NCBI RefSeq assembly: GCF_000739655.1
Contig: NZ_BATR01000087.1
Coordinates: forward strand, 1 to 64,000
Length of the DNA: 64,000 nt
Reading direction: 5' to 3'
DNA from: Verrucomicrobium sp. BvORR106
Lineage (GTDB): Bacteria; Verrucomicrobiota; Verrucomicrobiia; Verrucomicrobiales; Verrucomicrobiaceae
Shown here piece after piece: positions 34,137-43,092 of the stretch (its first letter is position 1; every line of letters starts with the position of its first letter). Below the pieces are notes generated by a model. That model searched no databases. It saw nothing but the letters and a program-made list of their open reading frames with translations, and was not told where the DNA came from. A program made the translations under genes and the position numbers.

Positions 34137-34664
34137 ATGAAGCTTCACCTGTTCTTCACCACGGCCCTCGCTGCGGCGTTTTGCCCCGTTATCCTCGCCG
34201 GCGACCTCACGGAATGTGATCGCATTGCTGACAAGGTTCGATCAGAAGTGGAAGTCGAACCTGCGAAAGTTCTCCTAATTGTGGAGGATGCCATGGTTAA
34301 GAATGAGGCCTGCGCATGTGAGATTGTGAAGGCCGCCATCCTCGCCTCCCATGCCACGGATGAGCTCGTGAAGCAGATTATGCTCACCGCCACCAATGTG
34401 GCCCCCAACCGCTCCTCCCTTATTGCGGAGTGTGCGAATGCCATGGTGGCCCAGCGCGCCGGTGGCAAGGAAGTGAAGCAGGTGATCGCGGTGCAGCCTG
34501 AGGTGCAGCCGGAATCTGACTACCGGACGGCCCCCGCAGACATTCGGGGCATCTATCTCATCCAGCCTGCAGCAGGTGGGGTGGTCATCACGCAGGATAA
34601 TCCGAAGCGCACCCCGCCGCCCAAGAACAATCCGCTCTCTCCGTCGAAGGCCAAGCACAAGTAA
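34137..34664 (+). CDS. Secreted hypothetical protein at the head of an exopolysaccharide module
   Basis: The 175-residue protein starts MKLHLFFTTALAAAFCPVIL with cleavage near AGD. The mature part is helical with repeated Cys (ECDRIADKV, ACACEIVKAAILAS, LIAECANAMVAQ) and ends in a Pro/Lys-rich tail (KRTPPPKNNPLSPSKAKHK). No known domain is recognised. It precedes the outer-membrane barrel gene by 122 bases on the same strand, and proteins of this look occur beside polysaccharide export genes in related genomes as far as I recall. Four mature cysteines may form disulfides. Probably periplasmic. Confidence 0.65.
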   Translation: MKLHLFFTTALAAAFCPVILAGDLTECDRIADKVRSEVEVEPAKVLLIVEDAMVKNEACACEIVKAAILASHATDELVKQIMLTATNVAPNRSSLIAECANAMVAQRAGGKEVKQVIAVQPEVQPESDYRTAPADIRGIYLIQPAAGGVVITQDNPKRTPPPKNNPLSPSKAKHK

Positions 34665-34786
34665 GTAGGCAAAAAGTCTCTCCCCGGGGGCGCAAAGCCC
34701 GGCCAGCCGCCAAGAGTCTGTCTCCCCGATTATTTAGTTCCGCACATTACGCATCAGGCATCTCGAGCCCGCACCCTCAGCTTCCC

Positions 34787-36007
34787 ATGAAGTTCACACT
34801 CGCCCTGCTCCCCCTGGCAGCATTGCTGTCACTGGCGCCCGCCCTGCCGGGGCAGGGTTTGCTGGGTATCGGGCGCTCCACAGACTATCTGGACGAAATA
34901 CCGCTGACCTTCAACGTCGGGACCAGTGTGGGATATGACCGGACCGAGTACGACTCGATGGGGCTGGAAAACGAGGAGTCCGCTTTCGTCCAGGCGGGCA
35001 TCGGTCTCACCTATGCCAACAGCACTGCGCCAACCAAGTGGAACGTGGGCGTGGACCTGGGCACGATTTATTACCTCGATGACACCACCCGCGGAGAAGA
35101 GTACGACTACACCGCCCGCGTCGCGTTTAACATCTCGCACCAGGTGAGCCGCCGCCTCCAAGTGAGCAACAACCTGTACGTCACCTATGAGACGGAGCCG
35201 AATTACGGCATCGGCGTGACCACCGGCCGCCGGGCCGGCCAGTACCTCTACGGGTACAACAACACCTCCGTGGCCTACGCCTGGAGTGAGCGCGTGGCCA
35301 CCACCACCGGCTACACCATTGACGGCATCATCTACACCGATGACGACACGGTGGCGGACTTTGAAGACCGCCTCAGCCACCTCATCAGCCAGCAGGTGAG
35401 TTATGCCCTGGACCGCACCACCAAGCTCACGGCCGAGTACCGCTTCCGCTACACCAGCTTCGCCCACACCCCCGCCTCAGACTTGGAAGAGGACGTGCCC
35501 AGCCCAGACTACATGAGCCACTACATCCTCGTGGGGGTGGACAAGGCCTGGAGTGAGCGCTCCTCCGGCAGCTTCCGCGCCGGGGTGGAAATGTACCAGA
35601 GCGACCGCTCTGACGAGATGGCACCCTACGTGGAAGGAGCCATCAACTACGCCCTCACCCGCCGCAGCAATCTGCGCTGGTACGCCCAGATGGGGTATGA
35701 CGCCTCCGAGCTCTCCCTCTATGATTCCCGCTACTCCTACCGCACCGGCGTCGTGGCAGGCTATCAGTTCACCCAGAGCCTGAGCGGCAACTTGGGGCTG
35801 CACTATGTGCACAGCGATTTCGAGGGCAGCCGTGAGGTGGAATCCTCCGCAGAGGATGAGATCAACGCCAGCCTCGGCTTCAGCTACAACTTCTGGAACA
35901 ACCTGAGCCTGGACGCGAACTACAGCTACACCACGATCTCGTCGGACTCCTCCTTCCGCGAGTATGACCGGCACCGTGTGAGCGTCGGCCTGAACGCCGT
36001 GTTCTGA
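34787..36007 (+). CDS. Outer-membrane beta-barrel protein of the exopolysaccharide module
   Basis: The 406-residue protein has a signal peptide (MKFTLALLPLAALLSLAPAL, cleavage after PGQG or nearby). It then shows many amphipathic strands rich in Tyr, Thr and Ser, ending in Phe (HRVSVGLNAVF). Strand repeats such as VSRRLQVSNNLYVTYET, TTKLTAEYRFRYTSF and LSLDANYSYTTISSDS resemble the outer-membrane barrels linked to polysaccharide export (BBP2/EpsL-like). It lies 160 bases before the Wzc-like gene. It could be the exit pore or a surface anchor; the family call is by pattern only. Confidence 0.75.
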   Translation: MKFTLALLPLAALLSLAPALPGQGLLGIGRSTDYLDEIPLTFNVGTSVGYDRTEYDSMGLENEESAFVQAGIGLTYANSTAPTKWNVGVDLGTIYYLDDTTRGEEYDYTARVAFNISHQVSRRLQVSNNLYVTYETEPNYGIGVTTGRRAGQYLYGYNNTSVAYAWSERVATTTGYTIDGIIYTDDDTVADFEDRLSHLISQQVSYALDRTTKLTAEYRFRYTSFAHTPASDLEEDVPSPDYMSHYILVGVDKAWSERSSGSFRAGVEMYQSDRSDEMAPYVEGAINYALTRRSNLRWYAQMGYDASELSLYDSRYSYRTGVVAGYQFTQSLSGNLGLHYVHSDFEGSREVESSAEDEINASLGFSYNFWNNLSLDANYSYTTISSDSSFREYDRHRVSVGLNAVF

Positions 36008-36167
36008 GTCTCTCCCGCCCATGAACGCCGCATCCGGGCAGAGCCTCCCCCGCACTCAGCGGAAAGGTGGAGCCACCCCGGCAGGTATGAGGTATGGTGT
36101 GCTGCCGTACCTCGGTGCCGCCGTCCCCAGAGCCAGCACCGGAGTTTTCTCATCTTGACCCCCTGCC

Positions 36168-38366
36168 ATGAGCACGACGCCCAACCGTCTTGAGATCCAG
36201 CGCCACGCCCAGGACTACTGGCAGATCGTTCGCAACCGCATGGGGTTGATCTTCCTGGCCTTCCTCCTCGTCTTCAGCGTTGCTGCCATCATCACCTACA
36301 TCATGCCGCGCAAGTACGTGGGCCGGGTGGAGATGGTGATCGAGCGCGTCCAGAGCGATGCTCGCGTCATCGGGCACATGGGGGATTCCCTCGCCGTCTC
36401 CTCCGACAGCTTCCTCAAGACCCAGTTCGAGATCCTCTCCAAGCGCAAGACCCTCGACCGCGTGGTGGACAAGCTCGACCTCGTCACCCGCTGGAACGCG
36501 CCGAACAAGGCGGCTGCCGCCGGCAAGCTCATGGGGAATCTGGAGCCCCAGAGCAGCATGAAGAGCGACTTCATCACCCTGGAATACTTCGACGAGGACG
36601 CCAAGCTGGCCGCAGACATCGCCAACACCATCGCGGAGAGTTACAAGGAAACCCGGCTGGCACTGGACAATGAGCGCACGGACAAGGCGCTGGCCCAGAT
36701 CACCGCCCAGATCACCGCCAAGGAAGAACAGGCCACCCAGGCGCTCGCCAAGGTGCTCGATATCAAGAAGCGTCTCGGCATCGTGGAGATGCCCGGCTCC
36801 GTAGGTCGCGCGGCCAACCAGGATGACGTCTCCACTCCGGAAAGCAGCTCCCTGGTGGACACCATCAAGGACGTCAGCAGGATCCAGCGCGAGATCCGCG
36901 ACATGACCGCGCAGATCGAGCAGCTCCGCTCCGTGCACGGGGATGACCTCATCCGTCAGGCGGGTGAACTGCGTGTGGAGAACGAGACCATCAAGAAACT
37001 CGGCCCCACCTACCAGGATCTCTTGATCTCGCAGAAGAATTTGGGCAATGCAGGTCTCGGACCCAAGCACCCCACCATGAAGGGCATTGCCGACTCCATC
37101 CTGCAGACCCGGGGCATGCTGCTGGAAGCGGCGGAGGATTATCGCAAGAACCTCTCCTTCCGCGTGGAGACCGCTCAGAAGCAGCTCACCGAGGCAGAGC
37201 GCATGCGGGACAATCAGAAGGACACGTCCATCCAGGCCCAGACAGATCACCAGGAGTTCCTCGCCGCCCAGCGCGAGTGGGAGATCCTCCGCCAGGACGC
37301 CACCCGCCTGAAGGACACGCTCTCCCAGAAGCAGATTGATCAGCAGATGACCAAGACCCCGGTCACCGTGTACCAGGCCGCTGAGCCCGGTGCCGCCCCG
37401 GTGAAGCCCAACGTGCGCCTGCACCTCATGCTCGGTGCCGTGGTCGGCCTCCTCTGCGGTCTCGGCCTGGCCTTCTTCCTGGAGTATCTGGATACCAGTG
37501 TGAAGAGCATGGACGAGGTGGAGTCCATCATGGGCGTGCCCGTGCTCGCCGTCATCCCGAAGGGCGTCGGCGTCCTGCACCGCTCCAGCGGCGTCACACC
37601 TGATGCCGAGGCCTACCGCATCCTGCGCACGAACATTGAGTTCAACCGCAAGGACATGAGCGCCAACTGCATCAGCGTGGTCAGCGGCAGTCCAGGGGAG
37701 GGGAAGAGCACCACCATGGTAAACCTCGCCACCGTCTGCGCCCAGGCTGGCTACACCACCCTGATCATCGACGCGGACATGCGCCGTCCGCGTCAGCACA
37801 CCTTCTTCGATGTGCCGCACAACTTTGGCCTCAGCAACTACCTCACCGGCAACGTGCCCTTGGAGGAGGTGGTGGTGCAGACCCAGGTGGACAATCTCTA
37901 CCTCCTGCCCAGCGGCATCATGCCCGCCGACTGCGCCAGCTTGCTGAACTCCCAAAAGTTCACCGATCTTATCGCGGACATGAAGAGCCGCTTTGACCTC
38001 GTGCTCATCGACTCGCCGCCCATCCTGGGCGTCAGCGATGCCAGCGTGCTCTCCGCCGAGGCCGACATGACCCTTATCGTCGTGCAGCATCGCAAGATCC
38101 CACGTCACATCCTCGGCCGCGTGAAGCAGGCCATTGAGCAGGTCGGTGGCTCCATCGTCGGCGTGGCGCTCAACCGCGTGGATATCCGCAGCGACAGCAA
38201 CTACAGCTACCAGACCACCTACTACGGCTACTACCACAACACTCCTCAGCAGGAGGACGCCCCCAAGGGCACCCGCCAGACCTCTTCAAGGAAACAACGC
38301 AAGGCGAAGGATGCTCCCGAGCCCCGGAGCCAGCGCGGCACCGCCGGCGGCGATGATGTGTTCTAA
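36168..38366 (+). CDS. Wzc-like polysaccharide co-polymerase and tyrosine autokinase
   Basis: The 732-residue protein starts with a Wzz domain (first membrane helix MGLIFLAFLLVFSVAAIITY). A long coiled-coil periplasmic part follows (about 170-400), then a second helix (LMLGAVVGLLCGLGLAFFLEY) and a cytoplasmic BY-kinase. The kinase has Walker A VVSGSPGEGKSTTMVNLATV (about 505), Walker A' TLIIDADMRRPR (about 535) and Walker B FDLVLIDSPPILG (about 610). A Tyr-rich cluster lies at residues 679-689 (NYSYQTTYYGYYHN), the usual autophosphorylation site, but here it is followed by a 40-residue basic tail. The protein controls polymer length and export of a polysaccharide. It is followed by the Wza-like gene after 39 bases. 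Confidence 0.92.
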   Translation: MSTTPNRLEIQRHAQDYWQIVRNRMGLIFLAFLLVFSVAAIITYIMPRKYVGRVEMVIERVQSDARVIGHMGDSLAVSSDSFLKTQFEILSKRKTLDRVVDKLDLVTRWNAPNKAAAAGKLMGNLEPQSSMKSDFITLEYFDEDAKLAADIANTIAESYKETRLALDNERTDKALAQITAQITAKEEQATQALAKVLDIKKRLGIVEMPGSVGRAANQDDVSTPESSSLVDTIKDVSRIQREIRDMTAQIEQLRSVHGDDLIRQAGELRVENETIKKLGPTYQDLLISQKNLGNAGLGPKHPTMKGIADSILQTRGMLLEAAEDYRKNLSFRVETAQKQLTEAERMRDNQKDTSIQAQTDHQEFLAAQREWEILRQDATRLKDTLSQKQIDQQMTKTPVTVYQAAEPGAAPVKPNVRLHLMLGAVVGLLCGLGLAFFLEYLDTSVKSMDEVESIMGVPVLAVIPKGVGVLHRSSGVTPDAEAYRILRTNIEFNRKDMSANCISVVSGSPGEGKSTTMVNLATVCAQAGYTTLIIDADMRRPRQHTFFDVPHNFGLSNYLTGNVPLEEVVVQTQVDNLYLLPSGIMPADCASLLNSQKFTDLIADMKSRFDLVLIDSPPILGVSDASVLSAEADMTLIVVQHRKIPRHILGRVKQAIEQVGGSIVGVALNRVDIRSDSNYSYQTTYYGYYHNTPQQEDAPKGTRQTSSRKQRKAKDAPEPRSQRGTAGGDDVF

Positions 38367-38405
38367 CCCAAGGCCAATGCCCACCTTCTGAAAGGAATCC
38401 CGCGC

Positions 38406-38975
38406 ATGAGCACCCTCTTCTTTCGAGCCCTCCTCATCGGCCTCTTTGGCAGCCTGATGCTGGGGCATGCCATGGCCCAGCAGGCGACCGAGTCCGTTCT
38501 GCGTACCGGAGACAGTATCGTGATCAAACTCTCCGGCGTGCCCGCAGAGGAGATCTCCGTGGTTTCCAACAGCTACGACATCGCCGACAACGGCTCCATC
38601 AACCTCCCGTACATCGGCGAGATCAAAGCCGCTGGCGTGCGTCCCTCCACCCTGCAGAAGAACATCGAGTCCGCCTACAAGCACGCCGAGATCTTCACGC
38701 ACCCCACCATCCAGGTCACCCCCAACCGCGAAGCGGCCACCCAGGTCATCTATGTGAGCGGTGAAGTGCGCGCCCCCGGCCGCATTGGCCTCACCCCCGG
38801 CATGACCATCCACGACGCCATCACCAGCGCCGGCGGTCCCACCGAATTTGCCGGCATGAAAAAAGTGAAGTTCACCCGCGGCGGCCAGACCCGCGAGCTC
38901 GACCTCCGCCGCGCCGATGGCGCCGAAGCCGCCACCCAGGCCCAGCCCGGGGACAGGATTCATGTACCGCAGTGA
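38406..38975 (+). CDS. Wza-like polysaccharide export protein (SLBB)
   Basis: The 189-residue protein has a signal peptide (LIGLFGSLMLGHAMA), the Poly_export domain (SVLRTGDSIVIKLSGVPAEE, DNGSINLPYIGEIKAAG) and one SLBB domain (VIYVSGEVRAPGRIGLTPGM, TIHDAITSAGGPTEFAGMKK, ending PGDRIHVPQ). It lacks the extra SLBB domains and the C-terminal helix of E. coli Wza, so the outer-membrane exit is likely made by another protein, perhaps the barrel encoded upstream. It ends the visible module; no glycosyltransferase or Wzx/Wzy gene is adjacent. Confidence 0.9.
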   Translation: MSTLFFRALLIGLFGSLMLGHAMAQQATESVLRTGDSIVIKLSGVPAEEISVVSNSYDIADNGSINLPYIGEIKAAGVRPSTLQKNIESAYKHAEIFTHPTIQVTPNREAATQVIYVSGEVRAPGRIGLTPGMTIHDAITSAGGPTEFAGMKKVKFTRGGQTRELDLRRADGAEAATQAQPGDRIHVPQ

Positions 38976-39437
38976 GCTGCGCTCGTTGAGACGCTGCCGC
39001 CGGGGCGGCGGCTAGTTGAGGGGGCCGCAAGCGGCCCGTTGAGACACTGCGTTGGTTGAGACGTCCCGCATGCGGGACTGGTTGAGGAGAACTGAGTAGC
39101 GCAGATTGGCAATCGGCATCAGTTGGCCGGAGCGGAGAATGAGTGTTCTCACACGAAGGCACAAAGGCACGAAGAGTTGCTCATTGAGGAGCCACCTGCC
39201 GGAAACGCGCTCTTTTTCCCATCGACAGCCTCGAGGAAATAAAGGAGGCGGGGGTTCCCAGCCCCGCTCAGTCGTACGTCTCCTGACGAACTCCGTCCCC
39301 ATCCGCCCACAAGCCGCTGGCCTCTGTTTGTACTACGAACCGCTTCCAAAGGCACCCGCCTGTTCAGCATTTGCGTCTTTGGACTGTCCAATCCACCCCT
39401 GACACCTTAAGCTCACGTCAAGAACACCCGACCTGTT
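38976..39437. other. Gene-free stretch with repeat fragments
   Basis: No gene is seen. It contains a CCGCCGGGGCGGCGG hairpin-like run just after the Wza-like gene, GTTGAGAC units, and at 39247-39286 the GGCGGGGGTTCCCAGCCCCG element that is the end part of the family C composite repeats. Confidence 0.6.
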
Positions 39438-39740
39438 ATGGCAACCCCGCCCGAGACTCCCAATGAACCTCGCCCCAAGGGCAAGTCCTTCTGGTCCCGT
39501 GTGGAGGCCGCGGGGGATACCATGGAAACTGGCATGCGGGCGTTCCTGGGCTTGCTATTCGCCCTGTTCTTTGCCAGCACCGCCGGCGGTATCGGTAGCC
39601 AGATCTGGGTGGGGCTCGGCGTTGTTTTCGCCATGGGTGCTTTCCCCATCGGCTTCCTGATGGGCTTCTTCTGGCTGGAGGTGAAGTTCGCCCTGCAGTT
39701 GCTCTTCCAATTCCTCCTCCGAATCGTCATCAACTGGTAA
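39438..39740 (+). CDS. Small two-helix membrane protein, unrecognised
   Basis: The 100-residue protein has a polar N-terminus (PPETPNEPRPKGKSFWSRV) followed by two membrane helices (AFLGLLFALFFASTAGGIG and WVGLGVVFAMGAFPIGFLMG) and a short amphipathic end (FALQLLFQFLLRIVINW). No family is recognised. Codon use and the clear membrane pattern favour a real gene. It is flanked by repeats on both sides. Confidence 0.6.
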   Translation: MATPPETPNEPRPKGKSFWSRVEAAGDTMETGMRAFLGLLFALFFASTAGGIGSQIWVGLGVVFAMGAFPIGFLMGFFWLEVKFALQLLFQFLLRIVINW

Positions 39741-39782
39741 GCCTGGATTTGGAGGCCATCGGTACGAATCAAATTAGGAGAC

Positions 39783-40079
39783 ACCGCCTTCTGCCATCCC
39801 TTCAGGATAGAGCTTCTTTTTCGGCTACCTGGGGTATCAATCGCTACGCTCCTTCAACGCCCCGGCTACCTTCTGCGATGCCTTCGGCATCGAGCTGTTT
39901 CTGAGACGCTGCGCGCACCGAAGTGTTTCGCCGGAGCGCAGGTGACACAGGCGTCCCGCCTGTGGGTGCTACCGGCATCCTGCCGGTTGAGTCCTCCGCA
40001 TCACCCCCCAACGCCCACCTCGCCGAAGATAAAGGAAGCGGGGGTTCCCAGCCCCGCTCAGTCGCACGTCTGCTGACGA
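39783..40079. repeat. Family C composite repeat, copy 1
   Basis: Order of parts: CGCCTTCTGCCATCCCTTCA, a GGGGTATCAATCGCTACGCT segment, CCCCGGCTACCTTCTGCGAT, GCCTTCGGCATCGAG, GGTGACACAGGCGTCCCGCC, CGGCATCCTGCCGG, and finally AGCGGGGGTTCCCAGCCCCG with GCTCAGTCGCACGTC. The same order is seen at 43590-43872 and 44510-44803. No gene is present in it. Confidence 0.85.
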
Positions 40080-40179
40080 AGCGCGGCCGAATGTGCTGCC
40101 ACAAGGGCTCATGGAGAAAATGATTGCCCGCCACTTGCTTCGCGGGGAGAATCCCGAGTTCGCAAGAATTTCTGCCGCG

Positions 40180-40443
40180 ATGTCATCACGCTACTCCCTC
40201 CTTATCTACTCGCTGGCCGCTGGCATTCTATTGCTCGCCGCATGGCCGCTTGTGGACACCCTGCATAGAGCTCACGCCAGTTGGTCCGTGGTTGCAATGA
40301 TGACTCTATGGCTAACCTACTTTGGAGTGGCACTTGCTGTCAGCCTGTGGCCTCGCGTGCGGGTGTTGAAAACTGTGAGCTGGGTCCTGTTTGTGCTGAG
40401 CATGGTCGGGTTTGTTGCGTTCTACTTGGGGATGATCAAGTGA
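40180..40443 (+). CDS. Small three-helix membrane protein, unrecognised
   Basis: From ATG 40180 the protein has 87 residues with three hydrophobic segments (SLLIYSLAAGILLLAAWPLV, WSVVAMMTLWLTYFGVALAV, VSWVLFVLSMVGFVAFYLGM). The frame is open from 40093, but the first 29 residues derive from the edge of the repeat. No family recognised. Confidence 0.55.
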   Translation: MSSRYSLLIYSLAAGILLLAAWPLVDTLHRAHASWSVVAMMTLWLTYFGVALAVSLWPRVRVLKTVSWVLFVLSMVGFVAFYLGMIK

Positions 40444-40513
40444 GGTTGTTTGTTCGTTTCAATAAACCGCCAGCAGAGTGGTGCATGTCGCTTTCCCGCG
40501 ATGGAGATTCGCG

Positions 40514-40683
40514 CCGGGGTTGGAGTGCCGCTTTTAAGCGGAATCAGGGTGCGAATAGCCCTTGATGTTGCCCTCGGTGGAAAGTGTCCAATCAACTGGC
40601 GATGACTCGGAGTCTTGGACAGGATTCACGTCGTGGGACGTGCGGAATGTGATTCCGCTTAAAAGCGGCACTCCAACCCTGCT
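40514..40683. repeat. Inverted pair of family A hairpins
   Basis: GGGTTGGAGTGCCGCTTTTAAGCGG on the left (40518-40542) and its reverse complement form near 40648-40678 enclose about 105 bases of unique sequence. The 379-base gap between genes has no other feature. Confidence 0.85.
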
Positions 40684-40822
40684 GCGGCGCGAGGGCTTTG
40701 GTTTGGCTTTGTTGGCCGGGGAGATGCCTGATCCGGATGGCATCGACCTCTCACATCACAAGATTCGTCGCCGGCATGGACAAACTCTTGCCTTCCTCTC
40801 TAGAGTCTGAAACAATTTCCCC

Positions 40823-41431
40823 ATGAGCCCGCAGTCCTTCACGACCCTGAAGTGTCTCCTTGCATCGCTGGGGCTTGCGTTCGCTCCCGCCCTCGTTGCC
40901 GAGGATGCCAAAGCCAGCGCCAGTCCTACCACAGATCGGACAGGAGTCGCTTCCCTGAAGAAGGACCTTGCTGGTGAATGGCTCTCTTTGTCGGTGCTGT
41001 GTCAGGCGGACTGCTCCTGCACTGGTGCCGTCGCTTTCGGTTTCACTGTCACCAGAAATGGCGCTGGCTTCAACCTCACGCCCACCCGCGAGCATCTGAG
41101 CAGAGTCAAAAAGGGGAAAGTCCAGTCTATTACTCCCGAGGAAATAGCCCGCCTGACGGAAGCCGCGCTGGCGCACTACCTGATGGCCGTCACCTCGATC
41201 GATCCGATGGAGAAAGCCGGGCCCCAGCCCAAAGACAAGACGTTGCAGAGGCTCTGGCTTCAGGCCTATCTCGCCGCAGGGGGCGACCTCATGAGGGATC
41301 GTGTCGGCATGCGGATCTCCATCAAGACCGCTTCGGGAAGCAGGGAATACCTCGACTGGTTTGCCAAAGGGGCGGAGCGGGAACTCAATCAGTGGCTGGG
41401 CAAGTACGGTGAGGGGCCGGATACGCTGTGA
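40823..41431 (+). CDS. Secreted hypothetical protein
   Basis: The 202-residue protein has a signal peptide (LKCLLASLGLAFAPALVAED). The mature part has a Cys cluster (LSVLCQADCSCTGAVAFGFT) and helical segments (ITPEEIARLTEAALAHYLMA, LQRLWLQAYLAAGGDLMRD). It ends in a helix with DWFAKGAERELNQWLGKYGE. No known domain is recognised. It is the first of three same-strand genes to 42634 with short spacing after the first gap (135 bases), so these may be co-transcribed. Confidence 0.6.
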   Translation: MSPQSFTTLKCLLASLGLAFAPALVAEDAKASASPTTDRTGVASLKKDLAGEWLSLSVLCQADCSCTGAVAFGFTVTRNGAGFNLTPTREHLSRVKKGKVQSITPEEIARLTEAALAHYLMAVTSIDPMEKAGPQPKDKTLQRLWLQAYLAAGGDLMRDRVGMRISIKTASGSREYLDWFAKGAERELNQWLGKYGEGPDTL

Positions 41432-41566
41432 GGGGGCGTGGGTTGAGGAGTGCAGGCGCGGTTGCCCCATCGCATCTCGCGGAATTCCCGGAGTCACATC
41501 ATTGACCCCACGCCATTCAGCATGGAATGTTTGATCGACAGATGGTCAAATCCCCCTTTGGTTGTC

Positions 41567-41992
41567 ATGCGTATCGATCCTGCTGAAGTCTTTGCCTCCA
41601 CCGTCGCCTCCCTGCCGGTACGTTTGTTGCTTGCATGGGGTGTTGGCACCCTGGGGGCTTTCACGCCCCTCCTGCTTGCACATGGCCTCGAGTCCTTTGC
41701 GGCCATCGGTTGGCAGGCGCTGTTCTTTCCCATCTACCTGTTTTTCACGGCCATGTTCAGCGGTTGGTGGGGATTCGTCGCCGTGCCTCTCGTTGTCGTC
41801 TTTGGTTGGAAAGTGCTGGTGTTCTTGAGAGGTGAAGGCAGTGGCACGGATCTATGGTGGATCTTCCTTCTGCCGTTGCTCATCACCATCCGTGCTAGCG
41901 GATCCGCATGGCCTTTCGCAGCCGTTGGCGCTGGCATCGCCATCTTCTTCGTCGTGAGACATCAGCGTCGGTACAGCGTACAATCCTGGTAG
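41567..41992 (+). CDS. Hypothetical membrane protein
   Basis: From ATG 41567 the protein has 141 residues with four hydrophobic segments (LPVRLLLAWGVGTLGAFTPL, LFFPIYLFFTAMFSGWWGFV, VAVPLVVVFGWKVLVFL, WWIFLLPLLITIRASGSAWP). An earlier ATG at 41522 adds 15 residues; neither has a clear ribosome site. It ends 6 bases before the next gene. Not recognised. Confidence 0.55.
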   Translation: MRIDPAEVFASTVASLPVRLLLAWGVGTLGAFTPLLLAHGLESFAAIGWQALFFPIYLFFTAMFSGWWGFVAVPLVVVFGWKVLVFLRGEGSGTDLWWIFLLPLLITIRASGSAWPFAAVGAGIAIFFVVRHQRRYSVQSW

Positions 41993-41998
41993 CGCCTT

Positions 41999-42634
41999 AT
42001 GAGCCATTGCATCCTCACTCTGCTAGCCCTTTGCCTCCTGACCGTCCAAGCCACGGCCAACCCCATGGTGTATGACGACGGCAAGCTGTCCTCGACCATG
42101 ATCCACGAGGATGTCACGATTTCCGTTGGAGCAGGGAAGTCGCAGGTGAAAGGCATCTACCGATTCAAGCTGGATGCCACGAGCACCGGAGAGAAAATTT
42201 CAAAGGACACGCTCGTCAAGATCCTCGTTCCCGTATTTGAGCCGCCCAAGCAGATTGCCTCGTCAAAGGTTGAACCTTTCATCACTGTTGGAGCGCGCAT
42301 CTATCGGGCCAAGAAATGGTACGGTCTCGCTATCCCGCCGCCAGATTGGTATCTGCAGACCTACGTCTGCGAGGTGCCGTTGCGATTTCTCGGCAACGAG
42401 TTCGAGGCGACCCTGTCCTATGTGCAGCCCCACTTTGATGGAGACATCGTACGTTATCTCCCTCTCCGGCCTCCGCTGGATAGCCAGGCCTGTCGCATTG
42501 TCTTCATCGCGGACGAGGGCCGGGCCTTGCGCCCGAAGTCACGCTGGGCCTGGTTGATCAAAGCCAAGACGAGACTCCAGTTCACGCCCAAGGACCGGGA
42601 GATGATTCAGGTGCAGTCGATCCCGGTACCTTGA
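41999..42634 (+). CDS. Secreted hypothetical protein, beta-rich
   Basis: The 211-residue protein starts with a signal peptide (SHCILTLLALCLLTVQATAN). The mature part has alternating hydrophobic strands (DVTISVGAGKSQVKGIYRFK, IYRAKKWYGLAIPPPDW, YVCEVPLRFLGNEFEATLSY). This suggests an immunoglobulin-like or similar sandwich fold. No family is recognised. It follows the membrane protein gene by 6 bases. Confidence 0.6.
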   Translation: MSHCILTLLALCLLTVQATANPMVYDDGKLSSTMIHEDVTISVGAGKSQVKGIYRFKLDATSTGEKISKDTLVKILVPVFEPPKQIASSKVEPFITVGARIYRAKKWYGLAIPPPDWYLQTYVCEVPLRFLGNEFEATLSYVQPHFDGDIVRYLPLRPPLDSQACRIVFIADEGRALRPKSRWAWLIKAKTRLQFTPKDREMIQVQSIPVP

Positions 42635-42785
42635 TTCAGATCTTGCAGGTTCGAGGAGTGAAGGTGATGCCGGCATCATGCTGGAGGGGCAAATGCTTTT
42701 TTTCTCACACGAAGGCACAAAGGCTCGAAGGGCTGGTAAGACTTCAGCAGGGCGCTGTGCGTCCCATCTGCTTGACGAAGGTTCG

Positions 42786-42932
42786 CGCCGGGGTTGGAGT
42801 ACCGCTTTTAAGCGGAATCAGGATGCGAATGTCCCGTGATCTTGCCCCAGGTGGGCTCGGGCGTCCTGGAGTGAAGCCACCTCATGGGACCTGCGAGGCG
42901 TGATTCCGCTTAAAAGCGGTACTCCAACCTTG
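42786..42932. repeat. Inverted pair of family A hairpins
   Basis: GGGTTGGAGTACCGCTTTTA then AGCGGAATCA at the left and GATTCCGCTTAAAAGCGGTA then CTCCAACC at the right (42900-42928) face each other with about 85 bases between. This is the main feature of the 458-base gap here; the remainder shows nothing. Confidence 0.85.
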
Positions 42933-43092
42933 CTGCGGAGCGGTGGTTGTCATTAGGCTGTGCCAGTCGAGTAGGAGCTTGGTGAGCAGCCTGCGCGGCT
43001 CCGTTCCCGTTCATTTCAGCCTTGCCAGCGGATCACACTACAGGGCACAATGACGTTGAATCGAATTAAAACCTCGAGCCTGCCAAAGTCCT

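Noticed and set aside
36150-38237. A 695-residue minus-strand open frame opposite the Wzc-like gene
   Set aside because: It is rich in His, Gly, Val and Asp from antisense codon bias and shows no motif; the plus strand encodes a complete Wzc-like kinase.
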